Source: Hemicordylus capensis (taxonomy: Eukaryota > Chordata > Lepidosauria > Squamata > Cordylidae). Taken from it: a stretch of 64,000 nucleotides of DNA. Each line of letters starts with the position of its first letter. Position 1 is the stretch's first letter. Shown here one piece after another: positions 9,566 to 19,769 of this stretch. The notes under the pieces are model-generated. The model saw nothing but the letters and a program-made list of their open reading frames with translations. It was not told the origin of the DNA and did not search any database. Position numbers and translations under genes: made by a program. Where the stretch lies: NCBI RefSeq assembly GCF_027244095.1, contig NC_069659.1, forward strand, positions 351,950,750 through 352,014,749. Direction: 5' to 3'.

Positions 9566-9790
9566 TATTTGTTTGTTTGTTTGTTTGTTTGTTTGTTTAT
9601 TCGATTTCTATACCGCCCTTCCAAAAATGGCTCAGGGCGGTTTACACAGAGAAATAATAAATAAATAAGATGGACCCCTGTCCCTAAAGGGCTCACAATC
9701 TAAACAGAAACGTAAAATAGACACCAGCAACAGTCACTGGCAGTACTGTGCTGGAGGTGGATAGGGCCAGTTACTCTGGCCCTGTGATTT
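9566..9790 (-). mobile_element. L2/CR1-like LINE 3' tail with (TTTG)n
   Basis: Reverse copy of the block at 105-360, with TTCGATTTCTATACCGCCCT next to a (TTTG)n tract at about 9567-9600. Confidence 0.65.
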
Positions 9791-10265
9791 TCTGTCGTAC
9801 AGAGCTACAGATTCCCCAAAAGATGGCTTTCCAGCCTCTGTTCGGAGATCTCCAAGGATGCAGAGCTCACAGTCTTCCTAGGTAAACCGAATCTGTTAGC
9901 CATTAGAGCAAAATGGAGACTCCATGTTCAGAGGCAGTATGCCTCCATTTGCCAGTCACTGGGCATAAATAATAGGGGGTGACAATCACCATCATACTCT
10001 TCTGGCTGGGCATTTGGCTGATACTGATTTGGCAAGGGGAAAGTCAATGAAAGTTATCATAACAGTCTTCACCCCTGTGGCATCCATCCTCATGCCCAAC
10101 CAGTAAGGCAAGTTTCCATCATGGAAAAAACCACATCTTCTTTCCAAGTCCCTGAGGTGGACAAGGCCTGCCTTGAGTCCCGTGACGAGGGCTTTCTTCC
10201 TGTTCCTCCTGGCCTGAGCTCACTATGGGCACCATGCACAGCAGCAAGGTAAGGGAGAAAAGGGA
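9791..10265. other. No gene seen
   Basis: Unique DNA without a supported exon or repeat call. Confidence 0.4.
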
Positions 10266-10267
10266 GG

Positions 10268-10578
10268 AAAACTGGTTTTGTGGTAGCAAGTATGAATTGT
10301 CTCCTCTGCTCAGCAGAGTCTGCTCTGGTTTGCATTTGAATGGGAGACTACATGTGTGAGCACTGTAAGATAGTCCCCTCAGGGGATGGAGCTGCTCTGG
10401 GGAGAGAAGAAGGTCCCAAGTTTCCTCCCTGGCAGCATCTCCAAGACAGAGCTGAGAGAGATTCCTGCCTGCCACCTTGGAGAAGCCGCTGCCAGTCTTT
10501 GTAGACAATACTGCGCTAGATGGACCAGTGGTCTGGCTCAGTATAAGTCAGACGGAGCTTCCTGTGTTCCTCGGAGCT
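10268..10578 (+). mobile_element. 5S/tRNA SINE
   Basis: Forward full copy. The 5S-like box A is changed to CTCAGCAGAGTC. Box C is kept as TTTGAATGGGAGACTACATG. The tail has a small duplication-like insertion (AAGTCAGACGGAGCTTCC) before its end. Confidence 0.8.
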
Positions 10579-10664
10579 TCCTATGTAGCCTACACAGGCA
10601 CACCCTGGGAGCCTGTCTCAGGAGCTCTGAGGCCCTTGAGACACCAAGGGGCCTACACCATCAC

Positions 10665-10667
<3 letters not shown>

Positions 10668-10702
<35 letters not shown>
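10668..10702 (+). repeat. (GA)n microsatellite
   Basis: About seventeen GA dinucleotides. Confidence 0.95.
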
Positions 10703-10703
<1 letters not shown>

Positions 10704-11382
10704 GGTGGGAAGACACCATGGCCAAGCGGCATCAGCATGGCCAAGCGGCATCATCCTTTCATCTTCCCCTTTGTCCCCACGCTAGTGCCAGCCACTTCAG
10801 CCCCTTTGCCCACTGCAATTACGGTCCTTTGATCTGCCAGAGAAGCGGCTATTGTCAAGAACACTCCATGCGACAATTAAGGACTCTGCGATACAATGGC
10901 ATTGTCAGCAGCGGGCGGGGAGTGCGTGCTAAAAAGGGACTGCAGGCCATAGCAACTCAGCCCCCCCACCCCCACCCCCGGCTAATCCTTCAGGAGAGGA
11001 GCATTGCAAGACATCTTAATTTTAAAAAGATGCATTGAGTGGTCTTTTATGAGTGTGATGTCATAACGTCCTAACTTTTAAAGAACCAACTGGATTTATA
11101 TATGGCATTTTAACACAATGCACTATTGAGTTGATTAAATTTAGATTTTTATTGATGTATTTATTTGTTTATTCAATTTATATACCACCTTTCCAAAAAT
11201 GGCTCTTGAAATTATTCCTGGAAGCTGTACTTCTTTTCCCCATAAAGAAGGAAAACCATCCTTAACCAAACACATGCAGCACCTTTGAATCAGTTTTGAT
11301 CCCTCTGACTTTCGTTCCTGCCATCAAAGGATCTTGGGGAGTTGAATTTTGGTGAGGTACGGCGAATCCTATTAAAGCAAGA
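10703..11382. other. No gene seen; short LINE-tail scrap at 11150-11205
   Basis: A fragment with TTATATACCACCTTTCC and AAAAATGGCTC is a shortened copy of the L2-like tail. The rest is unique. Confidence 0.45.
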
Positions 11383-11512
11383 ATTTTCAGACTTGAGTCT
11401 TCAAATGTTGTTGGACTACAACTCCTATCAACCCCAGTCACAATGACTGAGGGCTGGGGATGATGAGAATTGTAGTCCAACAACATTTGGGGATCCAAGT
11501 TTGAGAACCCGA
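11383..11512. mobile_element. Palindromic hAT-type MITE, old
   Basis: Both arms are present but diverged, with cores GTTGTTGGACTACAACTCCT and GAATTGTAGTCCAACAACAT. Confidence 0.75.
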
Positions 11513-11620
11513 GAATTAAAGGTTCTTAGCCCTGCTTGCAGAATTACAGTTCCGAGGGGTTCCAGGGAAGAAGGAAAGATGAACTTGTTTAACACTATTA
11601 TGTGGATATTATGCACACTA

Positions 11621-11860
11621 TAGCCGCTGCCCCACTGTCAATCGCCCCCTCACACCGACGATCACGGTTACGATGCAGTTTGTCTGAAGAGGGTGTTGCT
11701 GTAAGCGTGATTGTGGCAAAGCCGTAAGCTGCGACCTGGATCCAACTAGGTTGCAGCTCACGGATTCACTGTGCCATCATGTGTACAGCGGCACCCCTTC
11801 AGACGAACGACTCTGTAACCATGATCTTTGGCGCAAGGGGGTGACTGACAGCGGGGCGGT
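11621..11860. mobile_element. Fold-back element with about 110-bp arms
   Basis: The left arm (GCCGCTGCCCCACTGTCAAT, then GATCACGGTTACGATGCAG, then GTAAGCTGCGACCTGGATCC) reappears as its reverse complement on the right, back to back around 11750. It is almost entirely inverted repeat with no coding room, as in a MITE. Confidence 0.7.
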
Positions 11861-11983
11861 GGGACTTCCTTCTCCCGCCTTTGCCCACTGTAACTGTGAG
11901 TGCCTGTGGCACTCATAACGTCTGAAGAGGGCTAAAGTGAGCAATTTCTGTCCACAACCAAATCAGAAGGTCAAGGGGAACAT

Positions 11984-12222
11984 ATTATTATTATTATTAT
12001 TATTATTACATTTATACCCCACTCTTCCTCCAAGGAGCCCAGAGCGGTGTACTACATACTTGAGGCTCTCCTCACAACAACCCTGTGAAGTAGGTTAGGC
12101 TGAGAGAGAAGTGACTGGCCCAGAGTCACCCAGCAAGTATTTGGCTGAATGGGGATTTGTACTCGGGTCTCCCCGGTCCTAGTCCAGCACTCTAACCACT
12201 ACACCACGCTGGCTCACGTGGC
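11984..12222 (-). mobile_element. tRNA-type SINE with (ATT)n tail
   Basis: Minus-strand head GCCAGCGTGGTGTAGTGGTT and B box GAGTACAAATCCC. It has the standard body and an (ATT)n tail at 11984-12008. It faces the copy at 12302 as an inverted pair. Confidence 0.85.
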
Positions 12223-12301
12223 TCATGTTTAATCTGCTGAAGAATCAATAGTATGAACACTATTGTATTTGAAGTATTATATTGCTTCAATATCATGCTG
12301 G

Positions 12302-12535
12302 AGAGCCAGCGTGGTGTAGTGGTTAGAGTGCTGGACTAGGACCGGGGAGACCCGAGTTCAAATCCCCATTCAGCCAAATACTTGCTGGGTGACTCTGGGC
12401 CAGTCACTTCTCTCTCAGCCTAACCTACTTCACAGGGTTGTTGCGAAAGAGAAACTCAAGTATGTAGTACACCGCTCTGGGCTCCTTGTAGGAAGAGCAG
12501 GATATAAATGTAAAATAATAATAATAATAATATAT
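12302..12535 (+). mobile_element. tRNA-type SINE with (ATA)n tail
   Basis: Head GCCAGCGTGGTGTAGTGGTT (A-box-like), B box GAGTTCAAATCCC, body with CTACTTCACAGGGTTGTTG, and an ATAATA tail. Best-preserved copy of this family in the window. Confidence 0.88.
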
Positions 12536-12624
12536 TGGGAGCGTTATAGTATACGTTGTATTGTAGTACAATTTGCAGCATTCATAGTACTATTTGGTAT
12601 ATAAATATTCATAGTAACCATCTT

Positions 12625-12940
12625 CAATTTTCTGAGGGGCTGTCATACAGAAGAAGGAGCAGAGTTATTTTCTATTGCTCCCGAGGGCAGGGTCTAGAGT
12701 GGACACAGTGAAATTCCAAGGAAGCCGATTTAGGCTAGCCAGGAGGAGGAATTTCCCAGCTGTAAGAGCTGTTCGAGAGTGGAACAGACTGCCTCATGTA
12801 GCCGTAGGTTCTCCTTTCCTGGAGGTTTCCAAACAGAGGCTGGACGACACCCCTCTGCCTGGGATGCTGTTGTCATTTCTTGCATTGATCAGGGGCAGGA
12901 CCCCCAAGGCCCCTTCCAAGTGTAAACTTCTGTGATGCTA
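12625..12940 (+). mobile_element. CR1-like LINE 3' fragment
   Basis: Same block as at 7060, including CCCAGCTGTAAGAGCTGTTC and GGAGGTTTCCAAACAGAGGC. A reading frame over 12675-12935 encodes the LINE C-terminus and is not a host gene. Confidence 0.65.
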
Positions 12941-13373
12941 TCAGGTTCTCTTTAGCCCCCCCGCCTTTACAACGTGTGATGCTTTCCTTTGCCACCCTTC
13001 CACAACCAGGGGCAAACAGGCCTCAGCAGGCTGGGGAGAGACGGTTCTCAAGCACCCTGGTTCGCCTCCACCTGCCAGGGAGAGGGATTGCCCTGGTCCT
13101 CTCCGGGAGCTTCCAAGGGCCGCCACCTTCCGTCTCCTCCGGTTCTCTCATCACTGGCCGTGGGCCCATTAAATAGTGCCCTACACCAAGGGCAATCAGC
13201 TGTCTCCTTCCCTGGCTCCGCCCCCGATGTCTGGGTTTCCTCCCTATCCGTTCCCCAAGCAGCCTATCAGTCTGCTGTCCTCCTGGCCCCGCCCCTTCTT
13301 CCGGTGTAGTTACGTAGCGCCCTAGCAGAGTGGTGGGGATTTGCTCTCCCTCTGCTGCAGCCAGGTGGTGACC
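12941..13373. other. GC-box-rich unique stretch, no exon
   Basis: It contains GGCTCCGCCCCC and GGCCCCGCCCC, which look like Sp1-type sites, at 13214-13292. I see no ATG-plus-donor arrangement, so a promoter call is not supported. Confidence 0.3.
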
Positions 13374-13664
13374 TGGAGAGCTGGTCTTGTGGTAACAAGC
13401 ATGACTTGTCCCCATAGCTAAGCAGGGTCTGCCCTGGTTGCATCTGAATGGGAGACTTGATGTGTGAGCACTGGAAGATATTCCCCTCAGGGGATGAAGC
13501 CGCTCTGGGAAGAGCAGAAGGTTGCAAGTTCCCTCTCTGGCTTCTCCAAGATAGGGCTGGGAGAGATTCCTGCCTGCAACCTTGGAGAAGCCGCTGCCAG
13601 TCTGTGAAGACAATACTCAGCTAGATAGACCAATAGTCTGACTCAGTATATGGCAGTTTCCTAT
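13374..13664 (+). mobile_element. 5S/tRNA SINE
   Basis: Forward full copy with AGCTAAGCAGGGTCTGCCC and ATGGGAGACTTGATG in the 5S head. It is inserted in GC-rich DNA. Confidence 0.85.
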
Positions 13665-13956
13665 GACCTGTCGGGCCATCCCTGCCCAGCCATCGGCAGC
13701 CTTCCTCGCTCTCCCTGTCCTCTGCGGGCGGGCACCGCCAATTCCCAGCAGGGCCAGGCTCCTCGCAGCCTCCGCCTCTACTGCCCCCCCCCCCGCCGGG
13801 TAAGTGCCCCACCTCTTCAGGAGCTGGCGGGAGGGCCTGGCAAAAAGAAAGTGACCTTTTATCGGGGAAATGATGCAAGTGTCTTCTGACTACCGTCTGC
13901 CTGCAACCAGGATAAAGACAAGAACCAAGGAGGGACTTTGAGGTACCTTGACGGCG
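13665..13956. other. No gene seen
   Basis: Short GC-rich unique stretch with a C-run at 13785-13796. Confidence 0.35.
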
Positions 13957-14144
13957 TCCACAAAATCACAGCGATTCTGGTTAAAAAAAAAACTAGCCAG
14001 GATCGCTGAGCCTTACAGATCCGATTGTAAGAATCTGGAATTTTCGGACAATCCTGGCCAAACTGCTGTGGCTAACCTGCATTGAACCACGACAGATAAC
14101 CAGGATTCTCCTTAACCAGGATCACTGTGATTGTGAGAATGCAG
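13957..14144. mobile_element. Non-autonomous DNA element with inverted ends
   Basis: The left end CCACAAAATCACAGCGATTC faces GATCACTGTGATTGTGAGAA on the right. Internal GGATTCTCC/CCAGGAT words repeat. No coding capacity. Confidence 0.5.
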
Positions 14145-14189
14145 CCTTCCTCGGACCTTAACTTAGTTGTTTCCTGCAAACAAATTTCC

Positions 14190-14530
14190 CAGGAAATCTA
14201 GGACCAACAAACAGAAGTACTTTTTCACACAATGCATAATCCACTTGTGAAATTCTCTGCCACGAGATGTGATGACAGCCAACAACCTGGATGGCTTTAA
14301 GAGGGGTTTGGACGACTTCATGGAGGAGAGGTCTATCAAAGCCACCTCCAGCCTCCAAGGCAGGATGCCTCTGAGTCCCAGTTGCAGGGGAGCAACAGCA
14401 GGAGAGAAGGAATGCCCTCGTCTTTTGCCTGTGGGCTTCTCAGAGGCATCTGGTGGGCCACTGTGCGAAACAGGATGCTGGACTAGATGGGCCTCCTTGG
14501 GCCTGATCCAGCAGGGCTTATGTTCTTCCA
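14190..14530 (+). mobile_element. CR1 LINE 3' end
   Basis: The end of the CR1 ORF (AGGACCAACAAACAGAAGTA, then NLDGFKRGLDDFMEERS) is followed by the CR1 3' UTR. The UTR ends in TGGGCCTGATCCAGCAGGGC and a TTATGTTCTT tail. Confidence 0.85.
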
Positions 14531-14599
14531 CAAGCAACAAGAGCTGACTGGCTCCCCCAAACCACACAATGATAAAGGGGGTGCAAAACGGCTCTGCCA

Positions 14600-15110
14600 G
14601 CCCCATGTCTTACCCGGGGGCTTGTGCCGATGGCTGGCAGTGCCCCGCTCCGTGCTCCCCCGAGCCCCCTCTCCCAAACCCTTGCAGGAGCCACCCCGCC
14701 CCGACTGCCCTGCCCCACCCGCCCAGGGGCCCCTCTTCATTTGCTTAATTGGCAAGTTTCTCAGCAGCCTGGGCCCAGGCCGCGGGGGTGAGATCATCTT
14801 GCCGGAGCGGCTCCCAGCCTTTCGGCAGCGCTGGTTGGGGCCCCTCGTGCCCGGGCAGGGAGGGCTCCCTGGTCACAGTTCAAGGGAGAAGGTGGGCTCG
14901 CGGCGGCCCCAGCTGCAGCCAGCCGCGCAGGTTGAGTCATCGCTCATTGTCTGGTAATTGGTGGGAGCAGCAGAGCTTGGCGGGTGCGGGCCGGGCCTGG
15001 GAACAGCAGCAGGGAGGGAAACAATGGCGGCGGGTTCTGAGACTCCGCAGCAGCAGCCCACAACAATAGATCTTGGGAGGCCGCCAGAGCCTCAGCCTTC
15101 AAAGTGGAGA
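14600..15110. other. GC-rich unique block, possible regulatory DNA
   Basis: Non-repetitive and CpG-containing, with TTGCTTAATTGGCAAG, GGTTGAGTCATCGCTC (AP-1-like TGAGTCA) and GTCTGGTAATTGGTGG. A translated frame near 15024 starting ATGGCGGCGGG has no matching donor. Promoter or enhancer are both possible. Confidence 0.35.
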
Positions 15111-15284
15111 AGGGGCTGGGCAGCAGCTGAGGCACAAGTGCTGGAATAGCTATCTAATCCTTAGGCCGTCTGTGTGTGTGTGTGTGTGTGCAGCAGCCCC
15201 AAATGGCCCGACAGCTTGCGGATGAGAAGGCTTTGCTGCCCCCTGCAGGCCAGCCGAGGAAGCCTTCCCCTCCTGCCGAATCAA

Positions 15285-15482
15285 AAAAAGTACCTTTTAC
15301 AGTGGTGACGGTCCTCTTGTGTTTAGCAGGGGGAGAGCAACTGTCCCTATCCAACCCCAGCACAGCGTCCCTCCAGGGGTTGTTGCTGGTCTCCACCTTA
15401 CGTTTCTGTTTAGGTTATGAGCCCTTTGGGAACAGGAGGCCCACCTTATTTGCTGACTGTGTATTTTTCTATGTAAACTGCT
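15285..15482 (+). mobile_element. L2/CR1-like LINE 3' tail
   Basis: Diverged forward copy with TTTAGCAGGGGGAGAGCAAC and GAGCCCTTTGGGAACAGG. Confidence 0.6.
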
Positions 15483-15721
15483 GTGGGAACAGCAGTAGTT
15501 GTTCTCATTCAAGCCAACTCACTCTGCTTCTTCTTGCCCCTGCCTCCATATATACTGAATATGTGGTTCCACAGCTGATTCGGCTCCCTCCTCCAGCAAT
15601 CAGGCAGGCTATTCACCTTTAAAAACAACTGAAGTGTTGTTTGCCCATTTAAACAATCAAAGATTCCCATGTGCAGAGGTGCTCCAAGGTTCCTGTGGGC
15701 AGGGCCTTCACAGTGCCTAAA
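15483..15721. other. No gene seen
   Basis: Unique DNA after the LINE tail. Confidence 0.35.
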
Positions 15722-15962
15722 AGGTAAAGTGTGCCATCGAGTCAGGGTCGATTCCTGGCGACCACAGAGACCTGTGGTTGTCTTTGGGAGAATACAGGAG
15801 GGGTTTGCCATTGCCCCCTCCCGCGCAGTATGAGATGATGCCTTTCAGCACCTTCCTATATCGCTGCTGCCCGATAGAGGTGTTTCCCCAGCAGAGATTC
15901 AAACTGGCAACCTCTGGCTTGCTAGTCAAATCATTTCCCCGCTGTGCCGTTATGTGGTCCCC
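15722..15962 (-). mobile_element. Sauria-type SINE
   Basis: Full reverse copy. The tRNA-like head (CTAGCAAGCCAGAGGTTGC and CAGTTTGAATCTC) lies at the right, then the GGGCAGCAGCGATATAGG body, and the BovB-like end GAATCGACCCTGACTCGATG at the left. Confidence 0.85.
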
Positions 15963-15965
15963 AAA

Positions 15966-16081
15966 CACTCTTTAGTCTGTCCTGGGTGGTGTGGTTGCCT
16001 GGCCAGGCAGGATGATGTGTAATGAGGGGAGCTCCAAAGGCCTCTAGGTCCAGGCTCCAAAATTACCTAGATGCACCACTG
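15966..16081 (-). mobile_element. hAT-like non-autonomous element, one end
   Basis: It carries CCAAAGGCCTCTAGGTCCAG and the terminal AAATTACCTAGATGCACCAC. It is one end of the family that is complete at 30560-30992. Confidence 0.6.
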
Positions 16082-16147
16082 TGTGTGTGTGTGTATTTTT
16101 GTTTGTTTGTTTTTAAAAGAAATGAAACCATTTTTAGAACACTGCTT

Positions 16148-16149
<2 letters not shown>

Positions 16150-16194
<45 letters not shown>
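16150..16194 (+). repeat. (TG)n microsatellite
   Basis: About 22 TG units; a second short run lies at 16079-16093. Confidence 0.95.
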
Positions 16195-16196
<2 letters not shown>

Positions 16197-17072
16197 GTAC
16201 CAGCACCAGCCAGTCCATGCTGTGCACAAGTGGCTGATACAAACCAGCAGCCGGTCCTCCCAAACTCAGCACTGCAGACATTGAGGTACATTTGACAAGA
16301 GCATGGTAAGCAAGCTTCTAGAGCCTAGCAACTTATCCTTTTTTGTGCATCGGTACCCAACTTACAGAAGGCTAGCTGGCTCTCCAAAATGCCATGAAAA
16401 TGAAGCCTATTTGTGTTATGACAATACACAGGAAGCAAATAGCTTTAAATTATTTTGAGAAAATGTGGAGTAGAGCATACATCTAACCCACCCCCCCATC
16501 CCTCACAGGAGGCGGACAGATTCTGCACTGCAGATTTGAATCCTTTGTGCCCATTGCTCTGTTGAGCCTCCAGGGGTCACCTGAGCCTCCAGAGAGTTCC
16601 CATAAAGCTGGGAAGTTGTGGGGAAATTCCTTCAAAACTTGCCCACCAGCACCCAAGAGGCCAGAGATTAACTGTGTCCAACTCCCCCCACCTTCAGAAA
16701 CAGAACAGGGTTACCTGACTGATGAGAGCTACAGAGTTTTATCATATTTTTCTGTGGAGACTGTTAGATAGCTTTCCCACTCAGAAGCAGGAGTGACCAT
16801 CTTGAGAAATTTCCCACTCTTCTTCCTCAACGCCCCCTTCCCTGCACTGAGTTCCATTTCCTCTGCACTGAGCCTGCGAACATTCTGTCCCATTGGCTAA
16901 CCAGAGGGCAGTTTGGGGGGAAACTGCCCCCCCTTAAGTTTTTTTGTCTTCAGATTTTGGTGAAACTGATGTATCTGTGGGTCACCCCGAGTTGGCCAGT
17001 ATCTACCACTTGGCTGCAGACGCTCTGATTCTCCACCCATAAGGCCTGCAACGTTTCCAGCTCTTTCGGAAA
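16195..17072. other. No gene seen
   Basis: Unique DNA. Short open frames lack splice support. Confidence 0.45.
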
Positions 17073-17195
17073 TCATATACAGATTTTGTATACATCGTAT
17101 ACAGTATACGTATCGTATACTGTATCGTATACAGTATACGATAATCGTATACAGTATTAATCGTATACATCGAAATCGATGTATACAGTATTAAT
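17073..17195. repeat. GTATAC-rich palindromic cluster
   Basis: Repeated GTATAC and CGTATAC words, including the inverted pair GTATACATCGA-AA-TCGATGTATAC at 17163-17186, can fold into several alternative hairpins. No protein or RNA family was recognised. Confidence 0.75.
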
Positions 17196-17220
17196 TCTGC
17201 AGCAGCTTCATGTACTAAAG

Positions 17221-17346
17221 CAGAGATTCTCAAACTTGGGTCCCTAGACATTGTTGGACCACAAATCCCATCATCCCTAACTGCAACCAGGGATGATGGG
17301 AGTTGTGGCCCAGCAGCACCTGGGGACCCAAGTTTGAGAATCCTTG
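17221..17346. mobile_element. Palindromic hAT-type MITE
   Basis: CAGAGATTCTCAAACTTGGG to its inverted end. Flanks TACTAAAG and TAGTAAAA are a decayed 8-bp target duplication. Confidence 0.8.
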
Positions 17347-17384
17347 TAGTAAAACCTGAACTGCCCCTTCGGCTGAAGGCCTTT

Positions 17385-17436
17385 GCAGTTGGGGGCAGTG
17401 AGAGCTGTAGCCCAACGACATCTGGAGACCCAACTT
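17385..17436. mobile_element. Half hAT-type MITE
   Basis: Single right arm with GCCCAACGACATCTGGAGAC. It ends where the SINE at 17438 begins. Confidence 0.55.
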
Positions 17437-17437
17437 T

Positions 17438-17736
17438 GAGAGCTGGTCTTGTGGGAGCAAGCATGACTTGGCCCCCTCGCTAAGCAGGGTTCATCCTGGT
17501 TTGCATTTGAATGGGAGACTAGATGTGTGAGCACTGCAAGATATTCTCCTCAGGGGATGGGGTCTATTCTGGGAAGAGCACCTGCATGTGTGCATGCAGA
17601 AGGATGCAATTTCCCTCTCTGGCATCTCCACGGTAGGGCTGAGAGAAAGAGACTCCTGCCTGCAGCTTTAGAGAGGCCGCAGCCAGTCTGTGTGAACAAT
17701 ACTGAGCTGGAGGGTAGAAGGCAACTTCCTATGTCA
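17438..17736 (+). mobile_element. 5S/tRNA SINE keeping the anticodon arm
   Basis: After the 5S head (CGCTAAGCAGGGTTC, TGAATGGGAGACTAGATG) the tRNA block keeps GAGCACCTGCATGTGTGCAT and GCAGAAGGATGC. This is the tRNA anticodon region that most copies have lost. It is therefore an intermediate form. Confidence 0.8.
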
Positions 17737-18089
17737 CTGTGAGATCCCCTGCTGCAGTGAGTGGTAGAAGACACACTTTGTTTGCATGCAGAAGCTCCCT
17801 CCCAGCTTCAGTTCCTCTGATCACCAAATACTGGGAGGAACGGCGAAGGGAACAGCTTCTTTCCATGGACATTGCTCGTGTGCTTTCCGTGCGCCTCTGG
17901 CTGGTCACGGCTGATGACACAGTGCTGAGCTTGGATCTGATCCAGCACGGCAATTCTTATATAGTGGGTCAACTAGTGGAGCTGTAGCCCTTATACCTGC
18001 ACAGGTTACATAGGAGCATTTTCTGCAATAAGAGGCAATTGCCAGTCTTTCCTCTAGGTGGAGCCCTGCCCCTGATGACGTTGTCGTCG
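17737..18089. other. No gene seen
   Basis: Unique DNA. A frame at 17739-17987 (+) is open but unrecognised and lacks splice signals. Confidence 0.35.
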
Positions 18090-18120
18090 TTGTCATCATC
18101 ATCATCATCATCATCATCAT
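18090..18120 (+). repeat. (ATC)n microsatellite
   Basis: About nine TCA/ATC triplets. Confidence 0.9.
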
Positions 18121-18419
18121 AGCCCTCTACATACCAGAGTTAAGATATTTGAGTGGACACTGGGCCTGTGCTGCAGCTCTTATGACATCCTGCTTCATGG
18201 CCCCCTCTGTGATTTTAGGCCTCTGGTTTGGGGGCACAGAGTATGCAGAAGACCAGCCAGTAGTTCATGCACCCAGAATACTTGGTGTGGTGTGCGGGCT
18301 AACCAGGGTGTTTATATTAGAAGGCGTTTCTTAGCTCTAGGCACGTATGTACGTATGTATGTATACTTATTTATAAGTAATAATCCTGCTTCTAAATATC
18401 CCGCTTCTCCTCCACAGAG

Positions 18420-18880
18420 CCCAGAACCAGGGGCAGAGCCACGATTGGGCAAGCGGGTTCAAAGAACCCGGGCCACCACCAATCAGGGGCCACGAGTGCA
18501 GCCCCAGATGCAGGGGGTGTTATTTCGGTCCCAAACGGGGTCCCGTGGCCCCGTTTGGAGCTGAAATCAGCCTGTGCGGCGTTGGCAGCGTAGCCAGAGT
18601 GACTCTCCCTGCCTTAAAGGCAGGGAGAGCCGCTCCTGGTCTTGCTGCCAATGCAGTGGGGCTGATCAGTCTCACTTCTAAACAGGGCCACAAGGCCCCA
18701 TTCAGGAGAGAGATTGGCCCGCATTGCACTGTCAGCCTGCCTTTAAGGCAGGGAGAGTCGCTCCAGCCCTCACTGCCCAATGCATGGGCTGATCTCCCTT
18801 CCAAATGGGGCCATGTGGCCCCATTTGGGAGGGAGACCACATCCCCCACATCTGAGGTCAGACACGGGGGCGTAGCTAGC
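18420..18880. repeat. Tandem units built of perfect palindromes
   Basis: Two to three related units of about 145 bp carry a CTCTCCCTGCCTT-AA-AGGCAGGGAGAG hairpin (18602-18629) and a CCAAATGGGGCCA-TG-TGGCCCCATTTGG hairpin (about 18802-18829). Older versions of each lie in the same array. The ends (AGGGGCAGAGCCACGATTGG and a GGGGGCGTAGC near 18868) suggest a non-autonomous DNA transposon. Confidence 0.6.
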
Positions 18881-18894
18881 CGGGACGCCGTGTC

Positions 18895-19070
18895 TGATGT
18901 CAGGCCATCACCAGCCTCCCTACGCTGCTGCCCAGAACGGTGTACAAAGTTGTGTTTATCCTCACAGCTACCCTGTGAGGTAGGCTGAGCCGAGAGCTAA
19001 GTGGCTGGCTCAGCGTCACCCAGTGAGTTTCATGGCTGAGTGGGGATTTGAACTTGGGTCTCCCCAGCAC
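18895..19070 (-). mobile_element. tRNA-type SINE, diverged
   Basis: The blocks CCTCACAGCTACCCTGTGAG and GGGATTTGAACTTGGGTCTC (B box on the minus strand) match the family at 12302. Confidence 0.65.
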
Positions 19071-19198
19071 GGTTCCCTCTCACGGAGATTTCCAGATGTT
19101 GTTGACTACAACTCCCAGCATCCCCAGCTGCAATGGCCTTTGGCTGGGGATGCTGGGAGTTGTAGTCAACAACATCTGGGAATCCCTGTTAGAGGGGA
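19071..19198. mobile_element. Palindromic hAT-type MITE, CAGCATCCCC subfamily
   Basis: The arms read GTTGACTACAACTCCCAGCA and its complement and end in GGAATCCCTGTTAGAGGGG. Other copies are at 51646 and 59025. Confidence 0.8.
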
Positions 19199-19681
19199 CT
19201 CTGCTCCCCAGTACTAGTCCAACATGAAAACCCCGACACCACACTGGTGTTCAGATACAGAACCAAGGTGAGAAAAGGCTGCCCTTTGGTTCTGTTGGTC
19301 ATACTGTTGGTTGCTGTTGGTCACACATAGTTCTATTCGTGGTCATTAGGAAACATTTCAGTCCTCACCCATCAAGGGCTGGGTATTCTGCAGGTCTCAG
19401 TGTTTGCCAGGCAACACAAAAATCAAGTATCAGGTAGATAATGTGACAACCTTCTGCAAACCTTAGGTTTTGTACACTTTGAAACACAATAGCGTAACAA
19501 AAAATATTGGCTATATAGGCTGTTTTACTGAAGCCCCAGGAATGTTGGCTGGAAAATCTCACTCTTCTGGAGTGCATGGATATTTTTTGCCACAAGGTGA
19601 AATTAGGACTGTCTGTGAGGTTGCACAGTTAACTCCTGATTTTAAGGGTTTCTGTCCTTTTAGGACTCACACTCAGTCGAC

Positions 19682-19769
19682 TGGGAAGTTCTCCTGTGCA
19701 GACCCCACTGAAGTAATAATAAACATCTCCTGTTTATTGCAATGGGGCCTGCACAGGAGAACTTCCAAG
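19682..19769. repeat. Inverted repeat (28-bp stem, AT-rich loop)
   Basis: The left arm GGGAAGTTCTCCTGTGCAG faces CTGCACAGGAGAACTTCC. Inside, AATAAACA faces TGTTTATT. Confidence 0.7.

Noticed and set aside
13023-13613. 196-residue minus-strand frame beginning MSSQTGSGFSKVAGR
   Set aside because: The start is the antisense of the SINE tail. Similar MS(S/T)QTGSGFSKV peptides recur at every such SINE.
16063-16295. Frames made of His-Thr or Cys-Val repeats
   Set aside because: Translations of (TG)n/(CA)n microsatellites.
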